A DNA stretch of 64,000 nucleotides from CAINDZ01 sp964399195 (GTDB lineage: Bacteria; Krumholzibacteriota; Krumholzibacteriia; LZORAL124-64-63). Location of the stretch: NCBI GenBank assembly GCA_964399195.1, contig CAYNPY010000001.1, positions 1 to 64,000 on the forward strand, given 5' to 3'. A model generated the notes under the pieces. It was not told the DNA's origin, did not search any database, and saw only the letters and a program-made list of their open reading frames with translations. The translations under genes and the position numbers were made by a program. Shown one piece after another: positions 50,595 through 58,481 of the stretch (the first letter of the stretch is position 1; every line of letters starts with the position of its first letter).

Positions 50595-51253
50595 ACCGGC
50601 GGCGCGGCCGTGGCGCTCCGGGCGCGACGCACGCGACGGGCGCGACCCGCGCGCGGGCCGCCCTCGTGCCGCTCGCCTGCGCGCTGCTCGCCGCGCTGGC
50701 GGGCGGCGGCTGCCTGCTGCAGCCCCGCGAGGCCGAACCCCCGCAGACGGGGGAGATCGTGCGCTATCTCGAGCAGATCGACCCGGCCAACACCTGGGAC
50801 AACCTCGAGACCTCGGCCGAGGCGACGCACGCCCCCGGCTGGGAGGACGCGATCAACGCGACCGACTTCCGCTACATCCCCGACTCGGCGGCCGAGGCCC
50901 AGTTCCCGGGCGTGTTCACCAACTGGGGCACGGCGCAGGAAGTCGCGTTCATCAACGCGCTCTACAACGCCGACGTGACCATCGTGGCGACGATGCGCAA
51001 CCCGGGTTTCGTCGTGCCGCCGTCCTCCGGCAGCGAGTCGATCTGGGAGAACGTCATCTACGACCTGCGCGTCACCAGCGTCGTGGACGGTTCGTCGGTG
51101 CGCTACCGGGGATCGGCCATCATCACCTTTACGCTGGTGGGCAATTTTTGGTATATTACGGAATGGCGCGACCAGCAGGGGGAGAGCGACCCCGATTCCG
51201 GTCAGCTGCTGTCGACGCTGGGGGTGCTGCGGGGCAATTTTGCTAGCAAATAA
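50573..51253 (+). CDS. Small lipoprotein of unknown function (paralogue of the next gene)
   Basis: A 226-residue predicted lipoprotein: positive N-region, hydrophobic LVPLACALLAALAGGGC with lipobox Cys near residue 47, then a soluble ~180-residue domain (VRYLEQIDPANTWDNLETSA ... FRYIPDSAAEAQFPGVFTNWGT ... SAIITFTLVGNFWYITEWRD). The domain has an alpha+beta pattern like SnoaL/NTF2-type proteins. It overlaps the beta-barrel gene by 22 bases; an in-frame start further in is possible because the N-region is long. The base composition falls toward the 3' end, where AT-rich promoter-like DNA begins. Confidence 0.6.
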   Translation: MAQVDVLNRRRGRGAPGATHATGATRARAALVPLACALLAALAGGGCLLQPREAEPPQTGEIVRYLEQIDPANTWDNLETSAEATHAPGWEDAINATDFRYIPDSAAEAQFPGVFTNWGTAQEVAFINALYNADVTIVATMRNPGFVVPPSSGSESIWENVIYDLRVTSVVDGSSVRYRGSAIITFTLVGNFWYITEWRDQQGESDPDSGQLLSTLGVLRGNFASK

Positions 51254-51267
51254 TCGTCTCATATACT
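51240..51267 (+). promoter_or_regulatory. Candidate promoter for the lipoprotein gene at 51362
   Basis: TTGCTA (51240-51245), a 16-base spacer and TATACT (51262-51267), the latter five of six consensus bases, in a short AT-rich stretch that begins within the stop region of the previous gene. The leader would be about 90 bases. Confidence 0.45.
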
Positions 51268-51361
51268 AAAATCGGGGGATGGCCCCCCGAGCAGGACGCG
51301 GGCTTCTTCCCATTCGAATGTCCCTGTCACCCCGGGAGAGCCCAGGCACGTGGAGGACAAG

Positions 51362-51982
51362 ATGTTGAAAACGAAGTACTTGCTGCTGCTGCTCCTGAGC
51401 CTGGCCCTGACCGCAGGCGGCGGCTGCATCTTCTCGCCCGGCGACGACGGGTGCGAAGGGCCGGATTGCGGCGAGCAGCCCGTGGTGCGGCCGTGGCCGG
51501 ACACGCCGGACAAGCTGATGGCGAACTTCCAGGCCATCTACGAGGACATGGATTTCGCGGACTTCGCGCAGATGCTGCACCCGCAGTACGTGACCATCCT
51601 GCAGGAGAGCACCTACAACCAGTTCCCGGACGTCGGCCTCACGCTGGACCTCGAGGAGGAACTGCGCATCCATGAGCGCATGTTCTCCAAGCAGGACGTG
51701 ACCGACCCGGAGGGCAACCTGGTGCCGGGCGTGCAGTCCATCGATTTCCAGACGTTCCAGCGCCAGGGCGCCTGGAGCGTCTCGCCGGCCAACGACCAGA
51801 TCCCGAACGCCGAGTACGCGCTCTACGACGCGGTGTTCCTGTTCGACCGCGGCGCGGGCCACACCATCCTGAAGGTGCAGGGCGCGATCAAGTTCTACGT
51901 GGTCGCGCGCGACTCGCTGGTCAACGGCGTGCCGAAGCCCTACTACCGGATGCGCGGGCAGGTGGACCTGACCGACAACTAG
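51362..51982 (+). CDS. Small lipoprotein of unknown function
   Basis: A 206-residue predicted lipoprotein: MLKTKYLLLLLLSLALTAGGGC with lipobox Cys22, a short acidic linker with three more Cys, then a domain DKLMANFQAIYEDMDFADFAQMLHPQYVTILQ ... MFSKQDVTDPEGNLVPG ... IKFYVVARDSLVNGVPKPYYRMRGQVDLT. The size, position and alpha+beta pattern resemble the preceding lipoprotein and NTF2-like folds. ATG at 51362 has GGAGG six bases upstream. It has a promoter-like element of its own and a hairpin after the stop. Confidence 0.7.
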   Translation: MLKTKYLLLLLLSLALTAGGGCIFSPGDDGCEGPDCGEQPVVRPWPDTPDKLMANFQAIYEDMDFADFAQMLHPQYVTILQESTYNQFPDVGLTLDLEEELRIHERMFSKQDVTDPEGNLVPGVQSIDFQTFQRQGAWSVSPANDQIPNAEYALYDAVFLFDRGAGHTILKVQGAIKFYVVARDSLVNGVPKPYYRMRGQVDLTDN

Positions 51983-52024
51983 CCCGTCTTGACGCGGCGG
52001 AGACCGCCGTCCAGCGGCAGCGCA

Positions 52025-52053
52025 GCAAGGGGGAGCCGGCGGTTCCCCCTTGC
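52025..52053 (+). terminator. Hairpin after the lipoprotein gene
   Basis: A perfect 10-bp stem GCAAGGGGGA / TCCCCCTTGC with a nine-base loop, 42 bases after the stop at 51982. There is no U-tract beyond two Ts within the stem. The A/T at the stem base is typical of terminators. Confidence 0.6.
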
Positions 52054-52117
52054 GCGTGTCCGCACGCCGGACAAGCGCGGGCTGGTCGCAGCGCCGCCCC
52101 GCGCTTACCATGCGCGC

Positions 52118-53137
52118 ATGTCCAGCGGCCACGCCATCCCAACTTCTCCGCGGCAGGGTAAGCCGCGACCCCGGCAGCGGCGGGGATCTGCGGCGCTCGT
52201 CGCGTGCGCGCTGCTCGCGCTGGCGACCCTGGCCGGCTGCGGCCGCGACGACGCCCCTGACAGGATGGACACCTCGCGCGGCGACGCTCCGCGCGCGGCG
52301 ACGGATCGGGCCACCGGGCCGGAGCCGGGCTCGGCGGCGGCGCCCGCGCCCGCGCTCCCGGCGGCGCCGGCGACCGAACCGGCCGACGGCGGCGCCTCCG
52401 CCGGTCCGCGCGTGGCGCTGGTGATCGACGACCTCGGCCAGAGGCTCGGCGGGCCCGACGCCGCTCTGCTTGACCTGCCCGTGCCGCTGACGCTGGCGGT
52501 GCTGCCGGGCCGCCCGCAATCGCGCGCGATCGCCGACCGGGCGACGACGCCGCGCGGTCCGGACGACCCCGCCCGCCGCGAGCTGTTCCTGCACCTGCCG
52601 ATGGAGCCCGAGGGCTACCCGAGCCCGGATCCCGGCCCGGGCGCGCTGCTGCGCGGGCAGTCGCCGGCGCAGGTGGCCGGGCTGCTGGACGGCGCCCTGG
52701 CCTCGGTGCCCGGCGCCGTGGGCGTCAACAACCACATGGGCAGCGCCGCGACCGCCGACTCGCTGCTGATGTCGGCGCTGATGGCGGCCCTCGCCGAGCG
52801 GGGACTGCGCTTCCTGGACAGCCTGACCACGCCGCGCTCGGTCGCCTGGCGCGCCGCGCGGGAGGCGGGGGTGCCGACGGCGAGGAACCGGATCTTCCTG
52901 GACGCCGAGCCCGCGGACGAAGCCACCATCGCGGCCCGGCTGGCCGAACTGGTGGCCACCGCGCGCCGGTCGGGCGCGGCGGTCGGGATCGCCCATCCGC
53001 ACGCGGCGACCGCCGCGGTGCTGGCGCGCGACGTTCCGCGTTACCAGCAGGAGGGAGTGCGTTTCGTGACCGTCTCGGAACTGATGCCGCCGGCCGTGGC
53101 GGCGCTGGTCGAAGGCGGGGAGGACCATGGCCGCTGA
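52118..53137 (+). CDS. Divergent polysaccharide deacetylase, YibQ-like, lipoprotein
   Basis: A 339-residue protein of the YibQ (DUF610) family, related to NodB-type deacetylases. The lipoprotein signal ends at ALATLAGC (Cys near 37), then an Ala/Pro-rich linker to ~residue 100. Family blocks: VALVIDDLGQRLGG, LTLAVLPGRPQSRAI, LFLHLPMEPEGYPSPDPGPGAL, VGVNNHMGSAATAD, RFLDSLTTPRSVAWRAARE and VGIAHPHAATAAVL. The ATG at 52118 starts the signal peptide; the longer open frame upstream is not needed. It overlaps the DUF362 gene by 11 bases. In other bacteria yibQ sits near envC; here envC is ~8 kb away. Confidence 0.88.
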   Translation: MSSGHAIPTSPRQGKPRPRQRRGSAALVACALLALATLAGCGRDDAPDRMDTSRGDAPRAATDRATGPEPGSAAAPAPALPAAPATEPADGGASAGPRVALVIDDLGQRLGGPDAALLDLPVPLTLAVLPGRPQSRAIADRATTPRGPDDPARRELFLHLPMEPEGYPSPDPGPGALLRGQSPAQVAGLLDGALASVPGAVGVNNHMGSAATADSLLMSALMAALAERGLRFLDSLTTPRSVAWRAAREAGVPTARNRIFLDAEPADEATIAARLAELVATARRSGAAVGIAHPHAATAAVLARDVPRYQQEGVRFVTVSELMPPAVAALVEGGEDHGR

Positions 53138-54224
53138 GGTCCTGTTCTGGCCGCTGCCGGCGGGCCCGGGCGCGGACCTCGCTCCGCCCGATCCCCGGCC
53201 CGGGTTGCGCCGGCTGGTCGCGGCCGCCGGCCTCGTCGGCGCCGCGCGCCCGGGCGAGCGCTGGCTGCTGAAGGCGCCCGTGCCGGCCCCGGGCCGGCCG
53301 CCGGCCGTACCGCCGGCCTGGCTCGAGGAACTCGGCGCCTCACTGGCCGGGCGCGCGGCGCCGCCCGCGCCGGCGGCCATCCATGTCACCGACACGCTGT
53401 CGATCTCCACGCGGGGCCTCGAGACGCCGGCCGGCCTGCGCGAGGCGGCCCTGGGCCGCGGCTACGGGGCGCCCGGCGCGCTGCCGTTCGTGGTCGGCGA
53501 CGACCCGGCCGGGCCGCCGGCCTGGCCGCTGGCTGACGGGCCGCAGGGACACGCGCTGGCCGGCGTTCTGGCCGCGGCGGCCGGCCTGGCCGTCGTGGCC
53601 CCGCTGCGTCCGCACCCGCACCTGGGCGCGGTCGGCGCGGTGGCCGCGCTGGGCCTGGACCTGGCCGACCGTGCTTCGCGCCTGGCCCTGCACCGGGGCA
53701 TCAGGCCGCAGGTCGACACCCCGCTGTGCGCGGGCTGCGGCAGCTGCCTGGATGTGTGCCTCTACGACGCGATCGTCATCCGTGCCGGGCGCGCCGTGAT
53801 CGACCACCGCCTGTGCACCGGCTGCGGGGAATGCATGGGCGTCTGCTTCATGGCCGGCATCGCCCCCGAAGCGGCCGCCGGCGTGGCGGCCTTCCGGGCC
53901 GCGGTGGCCGCGGCGGCCGCCGGGACGGCCCGGCAGCTGGCCGCAGGGCCGGCGCGGCCGCTCCTGCACCTGGTCCTTTTGCTGAAACTGGACGCCCACG
54001 GGGGCGGCGGCCGGGCTCGCCGCCGGCCGCCGGTGGCCGGGATCGGGATCCTGGCCGGGCGCGATCCGGTGGCCGTCGACAGCGCAGCCTTCGACCTGCT
54101 GGCCGGGCGGCTGGGTGAACCCCTCAGCGGGTGGAGCGGGTACGCCCAGGCCCCCGAGCCGCTGCTGGACCACGCGGCGGCGCTGGGCCTGGGCACGCGG
54201 GAATACCGGCTGCGCGAGGTCTGA
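53127..54224 (+). CDS. DUF362-like protein with two [4Fe-4S] ferredoxin motifs
   Basis: A 365-residue cytoplasmic protein. The N-terminal half resembles DUF362 (LLKAPVPAPGRPPAVPPAWLEELG ... AAIHVTDTLSISTRGLE). In the middle are two cluster motifs, CAGCGSCLDVC (~residues 203-213) and CTGCGECMGVC (~232-242), each CxxCxxCxxxC but without the usual following proline. The C-terminal part (GIGILAGRDPVAVDSAAFDLLAG) is a second DUF362 stretch. Function in this family is unknown; electron transfer is inferred from the clusters. It ends an operon, 40 bases before a promoter for secD. Confidence 0.8.
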   Translation: MAAEVLFWPLPAGPGADLAPPDPRPGLRRLVAAAGLVGAARPGERWLLKAPVPAPGRPPAVPPAWLEELGASLAGRAAPPAPAAIHVTDTLSISTRGLETPAGLREAALGRGYGAPGALPFVVGDDPAGPPAWPLADGPQGHALAGVLAAAAGLAVVAPLRPHPHLGAVGAVAALGLDLADRASRLALHRGIRPQVDTPLCAGCGSCLDVCLYDAIVIRAGRAVIDHRLCTGCGECMGVCFMAGIAPEAAAGVAAFRAAVAAAAAGTARQLAAGPARPLLHLVLLLKLDAHGGGGRARRRPPVAGIGILAGRDPVAVDSAAFDLLAGRLGEPLSGWSGYAQAPEPLLDHAAALGLGTREYRLREV

Positions 54225-54240
54225 GCCGCGCCCTAAATTC

Positions 54241-54269
54241 TGGATAATCAGGCGCCCGTGTGCTATCAT
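54241..54269 (+). promoter_or_regulatory. Extended -10 promoter for secD leader
   Basis: TGGATA (54241-54246), a 17-base spacer, and TATCAT (54264-54269) preceded by TGC, giving an extended -10 element (TGTGCTATCAT). Transcription should start near 54276, about 130 bases before the secD ATG. The same TGTGCTAT-AT string appears in the promoter of the heptahaem cytochrome gene at 58349. Confidence 0.6.
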
Positions 54270-54275
54270 GGCGGG

Positions 54276-54341
54276 CGCTGTTTCGCGAAGGGACAGGCCG
54301 GGAGCGGCGGGTGCCGGCCCGGTCTGCGCGCGCTTTTTTTT
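54276..54341 (+). ncRNA. Possible short structured RNA or attenuator in the secD leader
   Basis: Immediately after the promoter is a region that can fold as CAGGCCGGG (54294-54302) with CCCGGTCTG (54318-54326, one G-U pair), enclosing CGGC-GGGT-GCCG, followed by GCGC-type bases and eight Ts (54334-54341). The structure and T8 look like an intrinsic terminator that would release a ~66-nt RNA or attenuate secD. No known RNA family was recognised; SRP RNA was considered and rejected. A 12-base palindrome CGAGGATCCTCG follows at about 54350. Confidence 0.4.
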
Positions 54342-54408
54342 GTCGCGGTCGAGGATCCTCGTGCCGCCCGGGCCCGCAGCCGGGGGCAGAAGTCCCGGGA
54401 GAGCCAAG

Positions 54409-56019
54409 ATGAACCGTTCCCTGCAGATCCGGGCAGGGCTGAGCGCCGTGGTCGTCCTGCTGTCGATCTACGGCCTGCTGCCGACCTTCAAGGCCCTGTC
54501 GATCTCGCACGCCGAGCGGGAGGCCGCCAAGGCCAACCCCGAGCGGCTGGCCGAGATCGAGGCCATCGACGCCAAGGCGATCCGCCGCGGGCTCGACCTC
54601 AAGGGCGGCATGTACCTGGTCCTCGAGGTCGACCAGACCGGCATGGACGCGGGCCAGGCCCAGGACGCCCTGCAGAGGGTCAAGGAGATCCTCTACAACC
54701 GCATCGACAAGTTCGGCGTCTCGGAGCCCGAGATCACGACCTTCGGCTCCAGCCGCATCGTCGTCAAGCTGCCCGGCCTTCAGGATCCCGAGCGCGCCAA
54801 GGCGCTGCTGGGCACCACGGCCAAGCTGGAGTTCCGGCTGGTGCGCCAGCCTGACGACCTGCAGGACGCGTTGACGCGCCTGGACCAGGCGTTCGCCGGC
54901 AGCGTGCAGGCGCCGGCGGTCGCTCCCGGGGACTCGGCGCTGGTCGACCAGGAGCAGCTGCTGGCGCAGCGCCCGTTCAGCGGCCTGGTCGTCATGCAGC
55001 AGGGCATCGCCTCGACGCCGCTGTTCGTGGCGGAGGAAAACGTCGACCGCCTGCAGGCCATGCTGGACGATCCGCGCACGAAGGCGCGCCTGCGCGGCGT
55101 CGAGTTCCAGCTGGGCATGGATCCCATGAACTTCGGCGGCGCCACCCAGATGCGGCCGCTCTACCTGGTGGACGCCGAGCCGATCATCAGCGGCGACCAG
55201 CTGACCGACGCCCTCAGCACCGCCGACAACGAGCGGCCGGGCATGTGGCAGGTCAACTTCACCCTGGGCAGCCGCGGCGCCCGCGATTTCGGCCGCGCCA
55301 CGGGCGAGAACGTGGGCCGTTTCCTGGCCATCTCGCTGGACGGGCGCATCTCCTCGGCGCCGGTCATCCAGTCGCGCATCACCAGCAACGGCTCGATCAC
55401 CGGCAACTTCAGCAACGCCGAGGCCAGCGACCTGGCGCTGCTGCTGCGCGCCGGCGCGCTGCCGACGGACATCACCATCGCCGAGGAGCGCACCGTGGGA
55501 CCGAGCCTGGGCTCGGACTCGATCCGCATGGGCGTGAACGCCGCCCGCTGGGGCGCGCTGCTGGTGGTCGTGTTCATGCTGATCTACTACCGCGGCGTCG
55601 GGCTGGTGGCCGTCACCGCGCTGGCGGCGAACATTCTGATCGTGCTGGCCGTGCTGGCCCAGTTCGACCTGGTGCTGACGCTGCCGGGCCTGGCCGGCAT
55701 CGCGCTGACGGTCGGCATGGCGGTCGACGCCAACGTGCTGATCAACGAGCGCATCCGCGAGGAGCTGCGCAAGGACAAGACGGTGCGCGCCGCGGTGGAG
55801 GCCGGCTACCAGAACGCGACGCGCACGATCATCGACGCCAACGTGACGACGCTGATCGCCGGCGGCGTGCTGCTGTGGTTCGGCACCGGTCCGGTCAAGG
55901 GTTTCGCCGTCACGATGTGCATCGGCATCCTGACGAGCATGTTCACCGCCCTGGTCCTGACCCACGCGATCATGGACCTGGTCACGCGCAACCGGAATCG
56001 GCAGACGCTGAGCATCTGA
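54409..56019 (+). CDS. secD: Protein translocase subunit SecD
   Basis: Proton-driven accessory subunit of Sec protein export. 536 residues, six membrane segments. After the first segment (SAVVVLLSIYGLLPTF) comes RRGLDLKGGMYLVLEVD, the D1 family motif; the P1 periplasmic domain; then TM2-6 with GNFSNAEASDLALLLRAGALP and VGMAVDANVLINERIREELRKDK. ATG at 54409 is the family start; the GGGAGAG ribosome site (54397-54403) resembles the one before secF. It has its own promoter and a structured leader. SecF follows after 85 bases. YajC is not adjacent. Confidence 0.97.
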   Translation: MNRSLQIRAGLSAVVVLLSIYGLLPTFKALSISHAEREAAKANPERLAEIEAIDAKAIRRGLDLKGGMYLVLEVDQTGMDAGQAQDALQRVKEILYNRIDKFGVSEPEITTFGSSRIVVKLPGLQDPERAKALLGTTAKLEFRLVRQPDDLQDALTRLDQAFAGSVQAPAVAPGDSALVDQEQLLAQRPFSGLVVMQQGIASTPLFVAEENVDRLQAMLDDPRTKARLRGVEFQLGMDPMNFGGATQMRPLYLVDAEPIISGDQLTDALSTADNERPGMWQVNFTLGSRGARDFGRATGENVGRFLAISLDGRISSAPVIQSRITSNGSITGNFSNAEASDLALLLRAGALPTDITIAEERTVGPSLGSDSIRMGVNAARWGALLVVVFMLIYYRGVGLVAVTALAANILIVLAVLAQFDLVLTLPGLAGIALTVGMAVDANVLINERIREELRKDKTVRAAVEAGYQNATRTIIDANVTTLIAGGVLLWFGTGPVKGFAVTMCIGILTSMFTALVLTHAIMDLVTRNRNRQTLSI

Positions 56020-56104
56020 CGCGGCTGCGGCCGCCACGCGAACCGCCGCGCCCCGCGCGGCCCGACAGGAGCCGGGTCCCGACCCGGGAAAGGCCAAGAG
56101 CGAC

Positions 56105-57040
56105 ATGCTGCAGTTCTTCCGGAACGCCAACTTCAATTTCGTCGGCGCCATGAAGCCGTGCTTCGTCGCCTCGGCGGCGCTGGTGGTCGTCAGCCTGGTC
56201 CTGATGCTGATCCACGGCGGACCGCGGCTGAGCATCGACTTCACCGGCGGCTCCGTGCTTCAGGTGAAGTTCGCCGCCAGCCCCGGCATCAGCCAGGTGC
56301 GCGCCGACCTCGAGGCCAAGGGCTACGCCGGCGTCCAGGTGACGGAGTTCGGCGCCGCCAACGAGTACCTGATCACGGTGGCCTCGGCGAAGAACGCCAG
56401 CGGCGAGCAGGCGGCCGACACGGCCCAGAAGCTGCTGGAAGACCTGCGCACCACCTTCCCCGCCGCCGGCGTGGAGCTGCGGCGCGTGGAGTCGGTCGGT
56501 CCGAAGATCGGCGGCGAGCTGCGCACGGCGGCCATCAACTCGATCATCGCCGGCCTGTTCATGATCATCATCTACATCTGGCTGCGCTTCGTGCTGCGTT
56601 ACGGTTTCGCGGCCATCGCGGCCCTGGTCCACGACGTGACGCTGACCCTGGGCATCTTCTCGCTGCTGGACCTGGAGGTCAGCCTGCAGATCGTGGCCGC
56701 GCTGCTGACGATCGTCGGCTACTCGATCAACGACACCATCGTGGTCTTCGACCGCATCCGCGAGAACATGAAGCTGCGCCGCAAGGAGAGCTACCGCGAG
56801 GTCATCAACCGCTCGATCAACGAGACGCTCAGCCGCACCATCCTGACCTCGGCCACGACGATGGTGGTCTCGGTGATGCTGTGGACCATGGGCGGGCCGG
56901 TGATCCGGGACTTCGCCTTCGCGCTGAGCTTCGGCATCTTCATCGGCACGTACAGCTCGATCTTCATCGCCAGCCCGCTGCTGGTCTGGTGGTACGAGCG
57001 CCGGGCCGTCGATTCGAAGCGGGCGGCGCCGACGATGTAG
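56105..57040 (+). CDS. secF: Protein translocase subunit SecF
   Basis: Partner of SecD in the SecDF complex. 311 residues. Motifs: LSIDFTGGSVLQVKF after the first membrane segment, the periplasmic P4 region, VGPKIGGELRTAAINSIIAGL, and YSINDTIVVFDRIRENMKLR in TM5, followed by LSRTILTSATTMVVSVML. A similar CCCGGGAAAGG leader motif precedes both secD and secF. The gene ends before a strong palindromic terminator shared with the convergent cytochrome gene. Confidence 0.97.
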   Translation: MLQFFRNANFNFVGAMKPCFVASAALVVVSLVLMLIHGGPRLSIDFTGGSVLQVKFAASPGISQVRADLEAKGYAGVQVTEFGAANEYLITVASAKNASGEQAADTAQKLLEDLRTTFPAAGVELRRVESVGPKIGGELRTAAINSIIAGLFMIIIYIWLRFVLRYGFAAIAALVHDVTLTLGIFSLLDLEVSLQIVAALLTIVGYSINDTIVVFDRIRENMKLRRKESYREVINRSINETLSRTILTSATTMVVSVMLWTMGGPVIRDFAFALSFGIFIGTYSSIFIASPLLVWWYERRAVDSKRAAPTM

Positions 57041-57090
57041 CCGGGCAGGGGCGATCTCGCCCGTGCCTGCCGAGCCCATGCATCAAAAAC

Positions 57091-57118
57091 GCGGCCGCGC
57101 CCTGCAGGGCGCGGCCGC
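57091..57118. terminator. Bidirectional terminator between secF and the heptahaem cytochrome gene
   Basis: A perfect 28-base palindrome, arms GCGGCCGCGCCC / GGGCGCGGCCGC with loop TGCA, preceded by A5C and followed by TTTCGT. It lies 50 bases after secF and 37 bases beyond the cytochrome stop, so it can serve both convergent transcripts. The A-run supplies a U-tract for the minus strand. Confidence 0.85.
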
Positions 57119-57154
57119 TTTCGTCGGGACTGGAGCGCGGGGCGGCCCGTCCGG

Positions 57155-58285
57155 TCAGGGATCCAGAGGCTGGACGCCGGGGACGGTCGCGCGGTGGCAT
57201 TCGAGGCAGGCCCTGCCCTGGTCGTGGTTCTGCCCGTGGCACTTGCGGCACAGCTGGCGCTGATCCGGGTCGGGGTAGGGGCTCGGCAGGGGCCAGGAGC
57301 CGGAGGCGACGCCGTCGTCGGCCAGGTGGTAGACGCGGAAGTCCCAGCGCCCGGACGCCGGCGCCGACGAGGCGTGCGCGCGGTGGCAGGTCAGGCAGTG
57401 CAGGCGCCCGGCGGTGCCCGGCCCGGCGGTGCGGTCGACCGCGGCGTCGGCGGCCTCGAAGGGGACCTCCGGCAGGTACGACGTCCCGGCCGCGCCGCCG
57501 GTGGGGTTCGCATCGCCGTCGTACATCTCGTAACGCCGCCGCACGCCGGAATCGAGCAGTTCGTCGACAGGATGCCCGAAGGCCGTCCCGCCGCTGTCGT
57601 GGTAGAAGCCGTGGCAGTTCGCGCACCAGCGCGTCATGCCCGAGACGTAGGCGCTGTGCGCCAGCCTCGACTCCACCGCCGCCGGATCGGTCACCGGGAG
57701 CCCGACGGCCACCGGCGCCGGGTAGGCGAAGTGGGCGATGCCGCCCTGCACGGGTCCAACGCCGCGCAACATCCGGAAGCCGGCGGTGCCGTGCGGGTCG
57801 TGGCAGCTGGTGCAGCCCAGCGAGGCGGACGGAAACGTGCCGCCGGGCGCGCGGGACCAGCGGCTCTCGGCGGTCAGCCCCCAGGCCGGGGAGACGATGC
57901 TGTGGCCGGCGGCCTCGCCGGGCAGGCGCGGCGCCAGGGGGTCGGTGGCGTCGTCCAGGTCGTCCTCCAGCAGGAACACGAAGTTGCCCGCGCCGAGTTC
58001 GCGCGGCGGCTGCAGCGGGTTGAGTCCCATGACGCCGTCGCCGTGGCAGGTCAGGCAGAGGTCGGTCGAGGAGGCGGCCAGCAGCAGCGGCCGCAGCCCG
58101 TCCAGCGCCACCTGTCCGGCGGCGGCGTCGTGCATCACGTGGCAGCGTTCGCAGGTGCCCACGCCGCCGTCGTGGAACGCGCCGGCCGCGGGCGGAAGGC
58201 AGGCGCCGACGGCGGCCAGCGCAACCGCGGCAGCCGCGGCGCGCGGGCGCCGGGAATCTGAGGATCGGTATGCAGGGATCGCCAT
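57155..58285 (-). CDS. OmcS-like secreted heptahaem c-type cytochrome
   Basis: A 376-residue exported protein. The signal region ends near AAGA36, leaving mature FHDGGVGTCERCH, the start known for OmcS. CxxCH motifs begin at Cys45, 77, 158, 221, 297, 346 and 360, so seven haems. The first six match the hexahaem neighbour in order and flanking residues: RAPGGTFPSASLGCTSCHDPHG, SGMTRWCANCHGFYHD, LPEVPFEAAD, HCLTCHRAHAS. The seventh (CLECH) is unique. It has an extended -10 promoter and is separated from the hexahaem gene by a hairpin. I infer an extracellular or outer-surface electron carrier. A Cys at 29 preceded by VGA could be a lipobox, an alternative export route. Confidence 0.85.
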   Translation of the reverse strand: MAIPAYRSSDSRRPRAAAAAVALAAVGACLPPAAGAFHDGGVGTCERCHVMHDAAAGQVALDGLRPLLLAASSTDLCLTCHGDGVMGLNPLQPPRELGAGNFVFLLEDDLDDATDPLAPRLPGEAAGHSIVSPAWGLTAESRWSRAPGGTFPSASLGCTSCHDPHGTAGFRMLRGVGPVQGGIAHFAYPAPVAVGLPVTDPAAVESRLAHSAYVSGMTRWCANCHGFYHDSGGTAFGHPVDELLDSGVRRRYEMYDGDANPTGGAAGTSYLPEVPFEAADAAVDRTAGPGTAGRLHCLTCHRAHASSAPASGRWDFRVYHLADDGVASGSWPLPSPYPDPDQRQLCRKCHGQNHDQGRACLECHRATVPGVQPLDP

Positions 58286-58341
58286 GGACCGTCCGCCGGT
58301 GCGCGTGGGGGTGATCGCCGCCGCATCCGGGGCGGATCGCA

Positions 58342-58354
58342 CGGAAAAATCATA
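58342..58354 (-). promoter_or_regulatory. Extended -10 promoter of the heptahaem cytochrome gene
   Basis: On the minus strand TGTGCTATGAT, with -10 TATGAT at 58354-58349 and TGC directly before it. The -35 region is poor, as expected for an extended -10 promoter. The leader is about 55 bases. The nearby A5 run follows the -10. Confidence 0.5.
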
Positions 58355-58427
58355 GCACACGGGCCCGCGCGGCACCAGCGCGTCCGCCCCCGGCGGGCCG
58401 CGTGGAGCGGCAAGGCGGCGAAAGCGA

Positions 58428-58459
58428 GGGGCCCCGCGCGATCGCTCGCGCGGGGCCCC
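58428..58459 (-). terminator. Long hairpin after the hexahaem cytochrome gene
   Basis: A perfect 14-bp stem GGGGCCCCGCGCGA / TCGCGCGGGGCCCC with four-base loop, 23 bases beyond the hexahaem stop. On the transcript it is followed by UCGCUUUCG, only a short U-run. It separates the two cytochrome genes. Confidence 0.7.
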
Positions 58460-58481
58460 GGAACAGCCGTCGGTCCTGGCC

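Noticed and set aside
54276..54341. Signal recognition particle RNA
   Set aside because: The size and position invited the idea, but the conserved GGUCAGG and GGAAGNAGC motifs of domain IV are absent.
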